Shown here one piece after another: positions 9,747 through 18,617 of a stretch of 64,000 nt of DNA; position 1 is the first letter of the stretch; each line of letters begins with the position of its first letter. The notes beneath the pieces were generated by a model that saw only the letters and a program-made list of their open reading frames with translations, was not told the DNA's origin and did not search any database. This DNA is from Solitalea canadensis DSM 3403 (GTDB lineage Bacteria; Bacteroidota; Bacteroidia; Sphingobacteriales; Sphingobacteriaceae): contig NC_017770.1 of NCBI RefSeq assembly GCF_000242635.2, positions 2,864,669-2,928,668 on the forward strand. Reading direction: 5' to 3'. Made by a program: the position numbers and the translations under genes.

Positions 9747-9790
9747 GGGATTACACCGATTTATTTAATATACTGATTACCACCGATTCT
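9747..9790. repeat. GGATTACACCGAT-type word repeat in the valS leader
   Basis: GGGATTACACCGATTTAT is followed by CTGATTACCACCGATT. This is the same word family as the long hairpin at 62603-62709. It starts 4 bp upstream of the valS start codon, so it lies within the promoter or leader. Confidence 0.6.
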
Positions 9791-9876
9791 AAAATGATAC
9801 AAAATCATTTAGTTCAGGTTTAATCAGAAGTTTGCAAAAATAGGAAATTTAGGGCAGAAATACACCTCATCCCCGG

Positions 9877-9898
9877 CCCTTCTCCTTGAGGAGAAGGG
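9877..9898. terminator. Hairpin CCCTTCTCC-TTGA-GGAGAAGGG
   Basis: A perfect 9-bp stem with a TTGA loop lies between the GNAT gene stop and the valS start, both on the minus strand. There is no T-run, so it may be a REP-like palindrome rather than a canonical terminator. Confidence 0.55.
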
Positions 9899-9919
9899 AG
9901 CGCTCGGATCGCTGTTATG

Positions 9920-10459
9920 TTACTTCAACTCTTTAAAACGTTCTGAGGTTAGCTCCCAACGATTTACTGGCTGCTCAAAATTCAGGAATCCGGGAGTGGT
10001 TATGTATTCATTTATAAACCTGAATCCTACTTTGCTTAGTGTTTTATTAGGTGCCAGATTAAGGGCATAAGGTTCACAATAGAGCGTCTTTAGCTTTAGA
10101 TTTTTAAAGAAATAGGGCAAAGATTTTTTTACCAACTCCACTCCTGCACCATGTTTTCGGTCATGGTTATTCCATAAGTGCAAATGCATGAATGCTTCTT
10201 CTCCAAAAATGATCTTATTTACATTGGAATGGCCGACAGGCTTACCGTCGATCTGCCAAATCACACAGTAAGCTTTCTTTTCCTCATAGCTTTGACTCAG
10301 CTGTTCTGAAAGCATTCCTCTCCATTGTTCTTTAGTTGGTAGTTTGCTAAGCTCCACACCCATTCCTTTTAAAAAAGCTTCATCAGCTGTTGTCCAGTAG
10401 TTTATAATTAATTCAATATCATCGGAGCTTAATTCCCTAACCGATAAGATGTTTTCCAT
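9920..10459 (-). CDS. GNAT-family N-acetyltransferase
   Basis: The protein has 179 residues. The fold is read from YCVIWQIDGKPVGHSNVNKI (strands 2-4), the acetyl-CoA region MHLHLWNNHDRKHGAGVELVKKSL, where the usual RGxGxG loop is replaced by RKHGAG, and LKTLYCEPYALNLAPNKTLSKVGF, which is the N-terminal-amine or small-molecule acceptor half. The arrangement is that of the RimJ/RimL-like subgroup. The substrate cannot be inferred. The start at 10459 is preceded by a TAnnTTTG-like box (TAACTTCG). It lies upstream of valS on the same strand, but a hairpin separates the two. Confidence 0.75.
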   Translation of the reverse strand: MENILSVRELSSDDIELIINYWTTADEAFLKGMGVELSKLPTKEQWRGMLSEQLSQSYEEKKAYCVIWQIDGKPVGHSNVNKIIFGEEAFMHLHLWNNHDRKHGAGVELVKKSLPYFFKNLKLKTLYCEPYALNLAPNKTLSKVGFRFINEYITTPGFLNFEQPVNRWELTSERFKELK

Positions 10460-10493
10460 ATGAATAAAATTTATACGGTCGAAGTTAGTTTTT

Positions 10494-10568
10494 TTACCAC
10501 GAAGACGCTACGGTACAAAGCTTTTCATCCATAATTCTTTGCGTCTTGAAGCCTTAGCGGTTTTAAAA
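10494..10568. repeat. ACCACGAAGACGC / TTTGCGTCTTGAAG word repeat
   Basis: The left arm (ACCACGAAGACGCTACGGTA, then CAAAG) and the right arm (TTCTTTGCGTCTTGAAGCC) are an imperfect inverted pair between the divergent GNAT and mnmD genes. The same word family recurs at 21851-21998. Confidence 0.6.
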
Positions 10569-10600
10569 ATGCTTAAATTCGCAGTCCAAACAGAAATTAC

Positions 10601-11293
10601 ATGCAATTCAGCAACGTTCAATTATTAAAAACCGCGGATGGAAGTTTTACCCTTTTGCAACAAGATCTGATGCAGACTTACCATTCTGTAAACGGGGCGT
10701 TGCAAGAAGCTAAGCATGTATTTTTAGAAACGGGCCTCAAGCATTTCAGGATGCAAAGTCAAGTGCAAAAACTAAGCATTCTGGAAGTTGGTTTTGGTAC
10801 CGGTTTAAATTTTTTAGTTACAGCAGATTATTGTTCAAAAGAAAACATCCAATTGAATTATGTTGGGGTTGAAGCCTTTCCGGTTAAACCAGAAGTAATG
10901 CAAAAAATTGAGTTTGAAAATGTAATAAGTGCTGAAATATGGAAGAATTTCCTTACCAATTACCACTTACTCATCGAAGGCAACAACATTGAAATCAACA
11001 AAAATACCAGTCTCAGGATGGAGCAAAAAACGATACTTTCAACTTCCCTACCTCCCATCTTCGATATAATTTATTATGATGCCTTCGCTCCCGCCATTCA
11101 ACCCGAAATGTGGTCGCAGGAAACGATACAGCATGTGGTTTCCTTTCTAAAACCGGGAGGTATATTTGTTACCTATAGCATTACCGGAAACTTAAAACGT
11201 ATTTTAAAAGGATTAGGGTTTACTATCGAAAAACCTAAAGGAGCTGCAGGAAAACGAGAAATGTTACGAGCAACCTTAAAGCAAGAAGCCTAA
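10601..11293 (+). CDS. mnmD: tRNA (5-methylaminomethyl-2-thiouridine) methyltransferase MnmD-like
   Basis: The protein has 230 residues. It corresponds to the methyltransferase half of MnmC (DUF752) without the FAD oxidase half. Motif LSILEVGFGTGLNFLVTADY is the SAM-binding loop, NYVGVEAFPVKP follows at strand 2, and IYYDAFAPAIQPEMW is the family's catalytic-region signature. KPGGIFVTYSITGNLKR and PKGAAGKREMLRA complete the fold. The reaction is SAM-dependent methylation of nm5s2U34 to mnm5s2U34 in tRNA. Stand-alone MnmD proteins are known in bacteria lacking fused MnmC, and Bacteroidota fit this. The next gene converges with an 18-bp gap. Confidence 0.88.
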   Translation: MQFSNVQLLKTADGSFTLLQQDLMQTYHSVNGALQEAKHVFLETGLKHFRMQSQVQKLSILEVGFGTGLNFLVTADYCSKENIQLNYVGVEAFPVKPEVMQKIEFENVISAEIWKNFLTNYHLLIEGNNIEINKNTSLRMEQKTILSTSLPPIFDIIYYDAFAPAIQPEMWSQETIQHVVSFLKPGGIFVTYSITGNLKRILKGLGFTIEKPKGAAGKREMLRATLKQEA

Positions 11294-11311
11294 ATTTAAC
11301 TAAACAACGTA

Positions 11312-11923
11312 TTAAAAGCCTCCTATCTGCTGATTAAAGCGTTTTACTAAATCATGTTCCTCATTTAATCCATACAGATGCAAATAGATTTCACCAACAG
11401 CCTGTTTTAATAGTTCTGCAGAAATCTTAACTGGAGGAATCGTCATTAAAAGCATTTCTTTGGGCGCCCCCTCAGCCAGATTTGGTAAATAATAAATCAG
11501 TTTTTCTATTTTCTTAGCTCCATATCGTTCATAAAAAACTAACCTTTTTAAACGCTGTTCAGTATTAGTACCATAGTCAGGATGTTCAATCTCAAATAGA
11601 AGTATTTTGTTATGCTCAAGAACCCATTGATTAATAAACTCCATGAACTGCCCACCAATTCCTTGTCCCCGCGTAGAACTTGCAACGGCCAAATAATCTA
11701 AGACGATAAAATCAGTACCTTTTAAATCCCAAACCAACGCCATTAGTCCAACCGAATTATTTTCATCAACAGCAACAAAAAGCAGTTCTCTTCCACTTAC
11801 AATCCGGTCTTCGATCACCTGTTGAGCATGCCTTTCATAGTCGGGAAAAGCCTCCCGGTAAATATCCATAGCTGCTAGAAATTCGCGGCTTCCTACATCC
11901 TTTATTTCATAAAATCTGTTCAT
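11312..11923 (-). CDS. GNAT-family N-acetyltransferase with C-terminal extension
   Basis: The protein has 203 residues using the ATG at 11923 (MNRFYEIKDV); the frame stays open upstream to 12004, but those residues are unlike a protein start. The GNAT core contains LLFVAVDENNSVGLMALVWD, DYLAVASSTRGQGIGGQFM with a good Q/RxxGxG acetyl-CoA loop, and RLVFYERYGAKKI. About 40 residues after the core (PPVKISAELLKQAVGEIYLH) form an extra helical tail. The substrate is unknown. A plausible promoter, TTTG with TAATCTTG about 20 bp apart, lies upstream on the minus strand. It is convergent with mnmD. Confidence 0.75.
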   Translation of the reverse strand: MNRFYEIKDVGSREFLAAMDIYREAFPDYERHAQQVIEDRIVSGRELLFVAVDENNSVGLMALVWDLKGTDFIVLDYLAVASSTRGQGIGGQFMEFINQWVLEHNKILLFEIEHPDYGTNTEQRLKRLVFYERYGAKKIEKLIYYLPNLAEGAPKEMLLMTIPPVKISAELLKQAVGEIYLHLYGLNEEHDLVKRFNQQIGGF

Positions 11924-12058
11924 AACTGTAAGATACATATTTGTATCTCCAAGATTAAAAACAACACAAATTTTAAACAAAACCGAACGAATAATTGTTA
12001 ACATTATTACACATTACAGTATAATACTTTGACATTTTAAAAAACAATAGAATATTAT

Positions 12059-12088
12059 TTTGAAAAAATATCAAAGTATTTATATTTG
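12059..12088 (+). promoter_or_regulatory. Bacteroidota-type promoter for the 53-residue small ORF
   Basis: TTTG at 12059-12062 and TATATTTG at 12081-12088 are separated by 18 bp, matching the sigma-ABfr pattern TTTG-N19-TAnnTTTG. The ATG of the small ORF is 30 bp downstream. Confidence 0.65.
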
Positions 12089-12118
12089 CAATGACAATTT
12101 AAAACAATCCGGAAAAAG

Positions 12119-12280
12119 ATGGAAAAGCCTCAATTTGATTTAGAAAACAGCAGATATTTTCACCAACTATTGCTTCAATTACCATTGTTTTATTTTCAGG
12201 GGCAGTACTATTGTTTTGATGATATCCGTGACATTCCGAATGAGCCTGGACGTTTGCGTTTTGCAGACCCGGAAGAATAA
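12119..12280 (+). CDS. Small hypothetical protein, 53 residues
   Basis: A short ORF begins MEKPQFDLENSRYF and ends GRLRFADPEE. It is Phe/Tyr/Gln-rich in the middle (LLQLPLFYFQGQYYCFDD) and acidic at the C-terminus. It has a well-formed promoter 30 bp upstream and a length and composition unlike random AT-rich frames. I do not recognise a family. It lies between a divergent GNAT gene and mazG, with about 100 bp to mazG, which has its own -7 box. A soluble small regulatory or binding protein is one possibility. Confidence rests on promoter placement and residue composition only. Confidence 0.5.
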   Translation: MEKPQFDLENSRYFHQLLLQLPLFYFQGQYYCFDDIRDIPNEPGRLRFADPEE

Positions 12281-12355
12281 TTCTATATTTTCCATCTCCG
12301 CTATCATTCTCTCCAAAATCTCCCTTAAATTCTTAATCACGCAAGGTAAAAAGCT

Positions 12356-12363
12356 TACCTTTG
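12356..12363 (+). promoter_or_regulatory. -7 promoter box (TACCTTTG) of mazG
   Basis: TACCTTTG is an exact TAnnTTTG match 22 bp before the mazG ATG. No clear TTTG is seen at -33. Confidence 0.5.
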
Positions 12364-12385
12364 CAGCATACCTGATTAACTAAGT

Positions 12386-13183
12386 ATGCTCAACGATCGC
12401 AAAATTACCGCTAACAATCCACAGGAAGCTTTTCAACGTTTACTTAATATAATGGACGATTTACGTGCCGGTTGCCCATGGGATATGAAACAAACCCATG
12501 AAAGCCTCCGCCACTTAACCATTGAAGAAGTTTATGAATTAGCCGATGCCATCCTGGAAAAAGATACTGTAGAAATCAAGAAGGAACTTGGTGACATCAT
12601 GCTTCATTTAGTATTTTATGCTAAAATAGCTTCAGAAACTAGTGACTTTACCATCATTGATGTATTAAACGGAGCTTGCGATAAAATCATTTCAAGGCAT
12701 CCACACATTTATGGAGATGTTACAGTACAAGATGAAGCAGAAGTAAAGCGGAACTGGGAACAATTAAAACTAAAAGAAGGAAATAAGTCCGTTTTAGAAG
12801 GCGTACCTGTTTCTTTACCTGCGTTAGTAAAAGCTTCTCGCATACAAGAAAAAGCGCGTGGCGTAGGATTCGACTGGGAAGAAAAACATCAGGTTTGGGA
12901 AAAGGTGGAAGAAGAAATGGCTGAATTTCGTTCTGAGTTCAACGAAGAAGGACCTATCGATAAGGAAAAAGCAGAAGCCGAATTTGGTGATCTATTATTC
13001 TCATTAATCAACTATGCCCGTTTTCTGGACATAAACGCTGAAGATGCCCTTGAAAAAACAAATAAAAAATTCATAAAACGCTTCCAACACCTTGAAAAAA
13101 GAGCAAAAGAAAATGGTCAACAGCTAAAGGATATGTCATTAGCAGAGATGGACGTTTACTGGAACGAAGCAAAGAAATTATAA
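12386..13183 (+). CDS. mazG: Nucleoside triphosphate pyrophosphohydrolase MazG
   Basis: The protein has 265 residues, the two-domain MazG size. The N-terminal domain has GCPWDMKQTHESLRHLTIEE followed by VYELADAI, giving the EExxE metal motif, then KKELGDIMLHLVFYA (ExxD). The C-terminal repeat has EEEMAEFRSEF and EAEFGDLLFSLINYAR. The family hydrolyses NTPs to NMP and pyrophosphate, cleaning the nucleotide pool; E. coli MazG also affects ppGpp levels. The gene is monocistronic with its own -7 box and a hairpin after the stop. Confidence 0.95.
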   Translation: MLNDRKITANNPQEAFQRLLNIMDDLRAGCPWDMKQTHESLRHLTIEEVYELADAILEKDTVEIKKELGDIMLHLVFYAKIASETSDFTIIDVLNGACDKIISRHPHIYGDVTVQDEAEVKRNWEQLKLKEGNKSVLEGVPVSLPALVKASRIQEKARGVGFDWEEKHQVWEKVEEEMAEFRSEFNEEGPIDKEKAEAEFGDLLFSLINYARFLDINAEDALEKTNKKFIKRFQHLEKRAKENGQQLKDMSLAEMDVYWNEAKKL

Positions 13184-13191
13184 TTAAATTT

Positions 13192-13223
13192 AATTAGGCT
13201 CATTACATCGAATGAGCCTAATT
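13192..13223 (+). terminator. Hairpin after mazG
   Basis: A 13-bp perfect stem (AATTAGGCTCATT and complement) with loop ACATCG starts 8 bp after the stop. The T-run after it is poor. Confidence 0.65.
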
Positions 13224-13432
13224 GCTAAATTAAAATCCTACAAATTCTGTAGATTTTATATTGTAACATAAAGTTTACATTAACTTCATTAAACCTTCAC
13301 AATCGGTTGATATATAGTGAAATATATTGACAATTCCAATAGTAAATATCATCATATTCGTTACAATGTAATTTGTTTTGTAAAAATACAGATATATATT
13401 GCCCTCTCTTAAACACTGTTAAGAAAAGTTAT

Positions 13433-16400
13433 ATGAAGAAAAGTTTACTTAGTTTAATTGCTGTGTTGCTCATAGTAGCAAATTCAGCAATGGCGCAAAC
13501 TCGTACCATAACCGGTACGGTTACTGCGAAAGAAGATGGGCTTCCAATCCCCGGAGTTAACATTCTTGTTAAAGGAAGTTCGTTAGGTGCTCAAACAGAT
13601 GCATCCGGAAAATACTCCATTGCCCTTCCGGAAGGCAGCAAAATGTTAACCTTCAGTTTTATTGGTTATTATACCAAAGAAGTAACAGTAGGTTCTACTA
13701 GCACCGTTAACATTTCACTTGAAATGAACTCAAAACAACTTGGTGAAGTTGTTGTGGTTGGTTACGGTATTCAGAAACGTCAGGAATTCACAGGTTCAGC
13801 CGCCACTGTCAAAGGCGACCTATTCAAAGAAATGCCTGTACAAAGTTTCGGACAAGGTTTAACCGGTAAAGCTACCGGTGTTAGCATCGTTCAGCCAAAC
13901 GGTTTATTGAACAACCCTCCGGTTATCCGTATCCGTGGTGTGAACTCTATTTCATTGAGTTCGTTCCCATTAGTTGTTGTTGATGGTATTCCTATTTCGA
14001 CCAGTGATTTATCAGTCAACTCTTCAACCAACAATCCATTAGGTGACATAAATCCTTCAGATATTGAAACTGTCGACATCTTAAAAGATGCTGCATCCAC
14101 CTCAATTTATGGTTCGAGAGCAGCTGCAGGTGTTTTGATCATTACTACAAAAAAAGGTAAACAAGGTAGTGTAAAAGTTAACTATGATGGTTGGTATGGT
14201 GTAAACAATGCCGTACGTTTACCAGAAGTATTAAATGCTCAACAATACATTGATCATAAAAATGCTGCTTTAGCAAGAGCTTTAGTATTAAATGCAAATG
14301 CGGTTCCTGCTGCTCAACGAGATGCTAATGGAAAAAGTTTTTTCCCTGCTTTTAATGCAGATGGATCACTAATCGATACTAAATGGTACGATCAAATTTA
14401 TCGCACTGCTTATTCACAAAACCATAACGTTAACGTGTCTGGTGGAACTGATAAAACCACCTACTTTTTATCGGCTGGCTTTACAGATCAGGATGGTTTC
14501 TTAAAATCAAATGAATTTAACCGTAAAACCGGAAGGGTTACCTTATCTCATAAAGTTACAGACTGGTTAAAATTATCAACTGGTTTAAGCTATGCAAACA
14601 GTTATAATGCTTCACCTAACAGTGGTTCTTCTCCTGGTAGTTCAGCAACTTCTAGTTCTGCTTTTAACTCTTCAGGTTTAGGACGTATTGCTGTTGCAAT
14701 GGCTCCAAACGTAGCTCCTTATAATGCAGATGGCAGCTATAGTGTGTCTAATAATACAATTGGAAAGGGCAACAACCTGGTGCCAATCACTTGGTCAAAT
14801 CCATTGGTATTAATAGATAAAGACAAAAATAGCTCAGAATCAAATCGTTTCATTGGTAATTTAGCTGGTGAATTCAACATCTTAAAGGGATTAACATTTA
14901 AAACATCTTATTCATTAGATAGAGCTAGTATTGAAAACATTCAATTCTGGAATCCTTTAAACGGTGACGGTTATGCTTATAGTGGTCGTGCTTATAATAA
15001 TACCGCTAACAGAAATAACTGGAACTGGGTTAACACCTTACAATACTTATTTGCTCTAGATGGCAAACATAATTTCAACATTTTAGTAGGTTCTGAGGCT
15101 CAAAAAACAAGAATTGAAAACTGGGGTGCTGCCCGAGAAGGTATTGCAGATCCTTTCTTTGATCAATTTCAAGGCACCTATTCTTCTAACGTATCAGCTG
15201 GTAATGACATCAATCAACGTATGCTAGAGGGTTACTTCAGTAGCGTTAGTTACAACTATGCAGGTAAATATTTTGTAAGCGCAAACTTACGAAGAGATGG
15301 TAGCTCTGCATTAGCTTCAAACAACCGTTGGGGTAACTTTGGCGGTGCTTCATTAGGATGGACATTATCTGAAGAAGATTTCTATAAAAACTCTTCATTA
15401 TCGAAAGTTATGTCTTCCGCTCGTTTAAAAGCAAGTTGGGGTAAAGTGGGTAATGCTAATATCAGTAACGATTATGGTTCATATACTACTTATGCTGCAG
15501 GTAACTATGGAGGTAATTACACTTGGGCTTTCAACCAAGCAGGGAACAACGAGTTGAAATGGGAAACTAGTAACCAAACAAACATTGGTTTTGATCTAGG
15601 TTTCATGAATGATCGTGTAACTTTAGAAGCGAATTACTATTATAACAATGTTTCTAATTTGATTCTTGGAGTACCTCAATCTCCTTCAAAAGGGATTCCT
15701 GATAACAAAATCTTATTGAACGTAGGTTCAATGTATAATAAAGGTTTTGAATTTGGCATCAATGCTGTGCCAGTAAGAACCGCAAAATTCTCATGGACTG
15801 CCAATCTGAATGTTACACTAAACAAGAACGAAGTTACTGCATTAGTTGATGACAATACACCTATTACACAAGCTACTGGTAACTTAGAAACCTCAAGTAT
15901 TACTAAAGTGGGTTATCCTGTTTCTAGTATCTATGCAGTTAAAACTGCTGGGGTAAACCCAGAAAACGGTCGTAGAATTTTCATCAATAAAGCCGGTGAA
16001 AAAGTACAATACTTACACCATGGTGGAGCTAATGCATGGACTTATTTAGATGGAACTAAAGCAAATCCGGTAAACAGCAATGATGCGCAAATATTAGGGG
16101 GAACTCTTCCTACCTGGTATGGAGGATTCAATAACACCTTCCAATATGGAAACTTTGATTTAGGTGTAAACTTCACTTTCTCTGGTGGTAATTACATTTA
16201 CAATGGTTCGAGAGCAGGTTTATTGGATCAACGTCAGTGGAATAACTCTGTTGATGTGTTAAATGCTTGGTCAACTCCTGGACAGAACGCGGAAATTCCA
16301 CTTGCTATTTATGGTGACAATGTTTCTAATGGTTCATCTTTCCCAATTGATGCTAACGTTGAAAAAGGAGATTTCTTGCGCTTACAAAATGCTGTATTAG

Positions 16401-16612
16401 GTTACCGCATTCCTCAAAATGTGTTTGGCAAAATCGGTATTAACTCATTAAGAGTTTATGCACAAGTATCTAATGCATTTATTCTAACTAAGTATTCAGG
16501 TGCCGACCCTGAAATTTCAACAAACGGTAACGATCAATTGGCTGCCGGTGTTGAAAGAAATACTATTCCACAAGGCAGATCCTTCACCTTTGGTTTAAAC
16601 TTAGGTTTTTAA
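13433..16612 (+). CDS. SusC/RagA-family TonB-linked outer membrane transporter
   Basis: The protein has 1059 residues from the ATG at 13433; the open frame upstream to 13373 does not look coding. A signal peptide ends at AMAQ, followed by a carboxypeptidase-regulatory-like domain (TRTITGTVTAKEDGLPIPGV, about 23-110). A TonB-box-like LGEVVVVGYG and the plug domain (SIYGSRAAAGVLIITTKKG) come next. The 22-strand barrel ends with aromatic residue F (FGLNLGF). SusC proteins form lidded-pore complexes with SusD lipoproteins and import oligosaccharides or peptides. The partner susD-like gene follows 18 bp downstream. No sigma/anti-sigma or hybrid two-component regulator is adjacent. The 250-bp leader shows no clear operator. 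Confidence 0.96.
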   Translation: MKKSLLSLIAVLLIVANSAMAQTRTITGTVTAKEDGLPIPGVNILVKGSSLGAQTDASGKYSIALPEGSKMLTFSFIGYYTKEVTVGSTSTVNISLEMNSKQLGEVVVVGYGIQKRQEFTGSAATVKGDLFKEMPVQSFGQGLTGKATGVSIVQPNGLLNNPPVIRIRGVNSISLSSFPLVVVDGIPISTSDLSVNSSTNNPLGDINPSDIETVDILKDAASTSIYGSRAAAGVLIITTKKGKQGSVKVNYDGWYGVNNAVRLPEVLNAQQYIDHKNAALARALVLNANAVPAAQRDANGKSFFPAFNADGSLIDTKWYDQIYRTAYSQNHNVNVSGGTDKTTYFLSAGFTDQDGFLKSNEFNRKTGRVTLSHKVTDWLKLSTGLSYANSYNASPNSGSSPGSSATSSSAFNSSGLGRIAVAMAPNVAPYNADGSYSVSNNTIGKGNNLVPITWSNPLVLIDKDKNSSESNRFIGNLAGEFNILKGLTFKTSYSLDRASIENIQFWNPLNGDGYAYSGRAYNNTANRNNWNWVNTLQYLFALDGKHNFNILVGSEAQKTRIENWGAAREGIADPFFDQFQGTYSSNVSAGNDINQRMLEGYFSSVSYNYAGKYFVSANLRRDGSSALASNNRWGNFGGASLGWTLSEEDFYKNSSLSKVMSSARLKASWGKVGNANISNDYGSYTTYAAGNYGGNYTWAFNQAGNNELKWETSNQTNIGFDLGFMNDRVTLEANYYYNNVSNLILGVPQSPSKGIPDNKILLNVGSMYNKGFEFGINAVPVRTAKFSWTANLNVTLNKNEVTALVDDNTPITQATGNLETSSITKVGYPVSSIYAVKTAGVNPENGRRIFINKAGEKVQYLHHGGANAWTYLDGTKANPVNSNDAQILGGTLPTWYGGFNNTFQYGNFDLGVNFTFSGGNYIYNGSRAGLLDQRQWNNSVDVLNAWSTPGQNAEIPLAIYGDNVSNGSSFPIDANVEKGDFLRLQNAVLGYRIPQNVFGKIGINSLRVYAQVSNAFILTKYSGADPEISTNGNDQLAAGVERNTIPQGRSFTFGLNLGF

Positions 16613-16630
16613 TTAATTAATTGAAAAACG

Positions 16631-18094
16631 ATGAAATTATTCAACAATAAACATACATCATATCTTTTGAAGGTGGCATTAATTGCTCTACCTTTAACGG
16701 GTACCCTTTCTTCTTGTAAAGAAGATTTCCTTGAAGCTAAGCCTGAGCTTAACTTACCTGCAGATCAAGCTTTTGATACTCCAGCTCGTATTTTATTACA
16801 GGTTAATGGCCTTTATAGCTCGGCAAAAAATGGCTCTTTGTTTGGTGGTCGTTACATGATTTATAATGATATCAGAGGTGAAGAATTTGTAAATAACAGA
16901 GCAAATGGTGTTACAGGTTACTCTGTATGGCAACAAACTCAAACTGCTGATGACAACTACATAACTAATATTTGGTCTCAAGGTTATCTAACCATTAACC
17001 GTGTTAATCAATTTTTAGAAGGCTTAGAGGCTAACTCTTCAAAAATAGAAGCAACTTTAGCTACCAACTACAAAGGAGAAGCAAAATTTATCAGAGCATT
17101 AACTTATTTTTCTTTAGTTCAAGTTTTTGCTAAGCCTTATCAATTAGATCAAGGGGCATCAAAAGGATTACCATTGCGACTAAAAGCAGAAACTACAACA
17201 GCCAACAATGCACTGAAAAGAAGTTCCGTTGCTGAAATCTATGCTCAAATCTTGAAAGATCTAGATGAAGCAGAAACTGAACTTCCTGACAACTATGGCA
17301 CTGACGCGGAGAGAAGAACTACCAGAGCTCATAAGAATTCAGCAAGAGCATTAAAAACGCGTGTATACTTGGCTAAAGGAGATTATGCAAAAGTAATTAC
17401 AGAAGCGAACAAAATCGTACCTGCAACTGCTCCATTTGTTTCTCCGATAGGAGTTTCTAATGCCTTAAACCCATCTGTAACCACAACGTATACTTCATAC
17501 ACTACATTGGAGTCTATTTTCTCATTTCCAATGGCTGTTACAAACGTACCTGGAACTCAAAACCAGTTAGGCTACTATTTTAATACCGGTGGAGGTGCTA
17601 ATCTTGAATACTTTTTAAACAAAAGTAGTAATGGTATTTGGGGCAATGCTCAATTTAGAGCATCAGACGATAGAAGAACAAAGTTAATCGGTGGTACAGC
17701 AGCAAGTCCATGTTTAATTAAGTATTCTAACGTATCTCCGTTCCTTGATTATACCCCAATGATCAGATATGCAGAGGTGTTATTGAACCTTGCTGAGGCT
17801 GAGGCTGAAGTTGGAGATCAGGTTCGCGCACGTGCATTATTAGATGCCGTTCACAAACGTTCTGATCCAACTTACGATTTCGGAACCCTTGATAAAGACG
17901 CATTAATCATCTCGATCTTAACTGAAAGACGCATTGAGCTCTTAGGTGAAGGTTTCAGAGCTAACGATGCGGTAAGAAGATTACAACCTATTAAGTCACT
18001 TGGTGCTGGTGCTGACATTCCGCCTTCGGATGCACGATACAACTTTGCTATTCCGGCTCTTGAAGTACGCACTAACTCTGCTATAAACGACTAA
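16631..18094 (+). CDS. SusD/RagB-family nutrient-binding outer membrane lipoprotein
   Basis: The protein has 487 residues. The lipoprotein signal ends at Cys29 (GTLSSC/KED), and the typical SusD start follows (LEAKPELNLPADQAF). TPR-like helices appear as EAKFIRALTYFSLVQVFAKPY and EIYAQILKDLDEAETELP, and the C-terminal part has IRYAEVLLNLAEAEAEVG and ERRIELLGEGFRANDAVRR. It forms the lid over the SusC-like pore encoded 18 bp upstream. SusD proteins of this compact size fall in the group often linked to peptides or small glycans, but the ligand cannot be read from sequence. A strong terminator follows. Confidence 0.95.
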   Translation: MKLFNNKHTSYLLKVALIALPLTGTLSSCKEDFLEAKPELNLPADQAFDTPARILLQVNGLYSSAKNGSLFGGRYMIYNDIRGEEFVNNRANGVTGYSVWQQTQTADDNYITNIWSQGYLTINRVNQFLEGLEANSSKIEATLATNYKGEAKFIRALTYFSLVQVFAKPYQLDQGASKGLPLRLKAETTTANNALKRSSVAEIYAQILKDLDEAETELPDNYGTDAERRTTRAHKNSARALKTRVYLAKGDYAKVITEANKIVPATAPFVSPIGVSNALNPSVTTTYTSYTTLESIFSFPMAVTNVPGTQNQLGYYFNTGGGANLEYFLNKSSNGIWGNAQFRASDDRRTKLIGGTAASPCLIKYSNVSPFLDYTPMIRYAEVLLNLAEAEAEVGDQVRARALLDAVHKRSDPTYDFGTLDKDALIISILTERRIELLGEGFRANDAVRRLQPIKSLGAGADIPPSDARYNFAIPALEVRTNSAIND

Positions 18095-18130
18095 GAAAAC
18101 TTCTAATTCACTATCTATATTTTAAGAGGA

Positions 18131-18158
18131 AGGTCCCCCAACGGGGACTTTTCTTTTT
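18131..18158 (+). terminator. Terminator of the SusC/SusD operon
   Basis: AGGTCCCC-CAAC-GGGGACTT hairpin followed by TTCTTTTTTC. Confidence 0.85.
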
Positions 18159-18302
18159 TCATTTACCGCTATAATTCTATTAAACACCGCAATTAATTGG
18201 CTTTTTAATAAAGCCGTACCCAAAGCCGAACAAAACGTCCCTTACAAAACAGCTTTCGCAATTGGGTTATATATTAAGAACTTAAATGAAATTATTCCGG
18301 GC

Positions 18303-18557
18303 TTGGTTGATCGACAGGGAGATTCTCTTTATTTTAAAACGTACAAATTACAAATAATCGAATCTGACTTTAACCAACGAAATAAACATAAGATTGCGTT
18401 AATCTATACCACTGATACTCTTGCTTTAATCGATGCGATAGGCGATTACCTTATTCTTGCTACCACAACTAAAATAACCGCCGAGCCTATCCCTACTTTT
18501 ATGCTGAAACTGCAACCCAACTTATCCTTTACAAGCTATATTGCAAATAAAAGTTAG
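18303..18557 (+). CDS. Unrecognised ORF or gene remnant lacking a normal start
   Basis: The 84 residues shown start at a TTG, but the same frame is open back to 18126 with no ATG, reading plausible protein such as NKAVPKAEQNVPYKTAFAIG just upstream. The text continues with YFKTYKLQIIESDFNQR and DTLALIDAIGDYLILATTT, which has mixed hydrophobic/charged periodicity like a beta-rich domain. Either a rare start codon (ATT or TTG) is used or this is the 3' remnant of a gene whose 5' part was lost when the SusC/D operon took its place. It occupies a 520-bp gap between the susD-like terminator and the S33 peptidase gene. I recognise no family. Confidence 0.3.
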   Translation: MVDRQGDSLYFKTYKLQIIESDFNQRNKHKIALIYTTDTLALIDAIGDYLILATTTKITAEPIPTFMLKLQPNLSFTSYIANKS

Positions 18558-18617
18558 GTAAGATAAGTGAAAGATTGATAGAATGCCTTATATTTAATTT
18601 TATCAATCTTACTCATT

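Noticed and set aside
9650-9850. Possible T-box riboswitch upstream of valS
   Set aside because: No T-box sequence or specifier stem is visible; the leader contains a word repeat instead.
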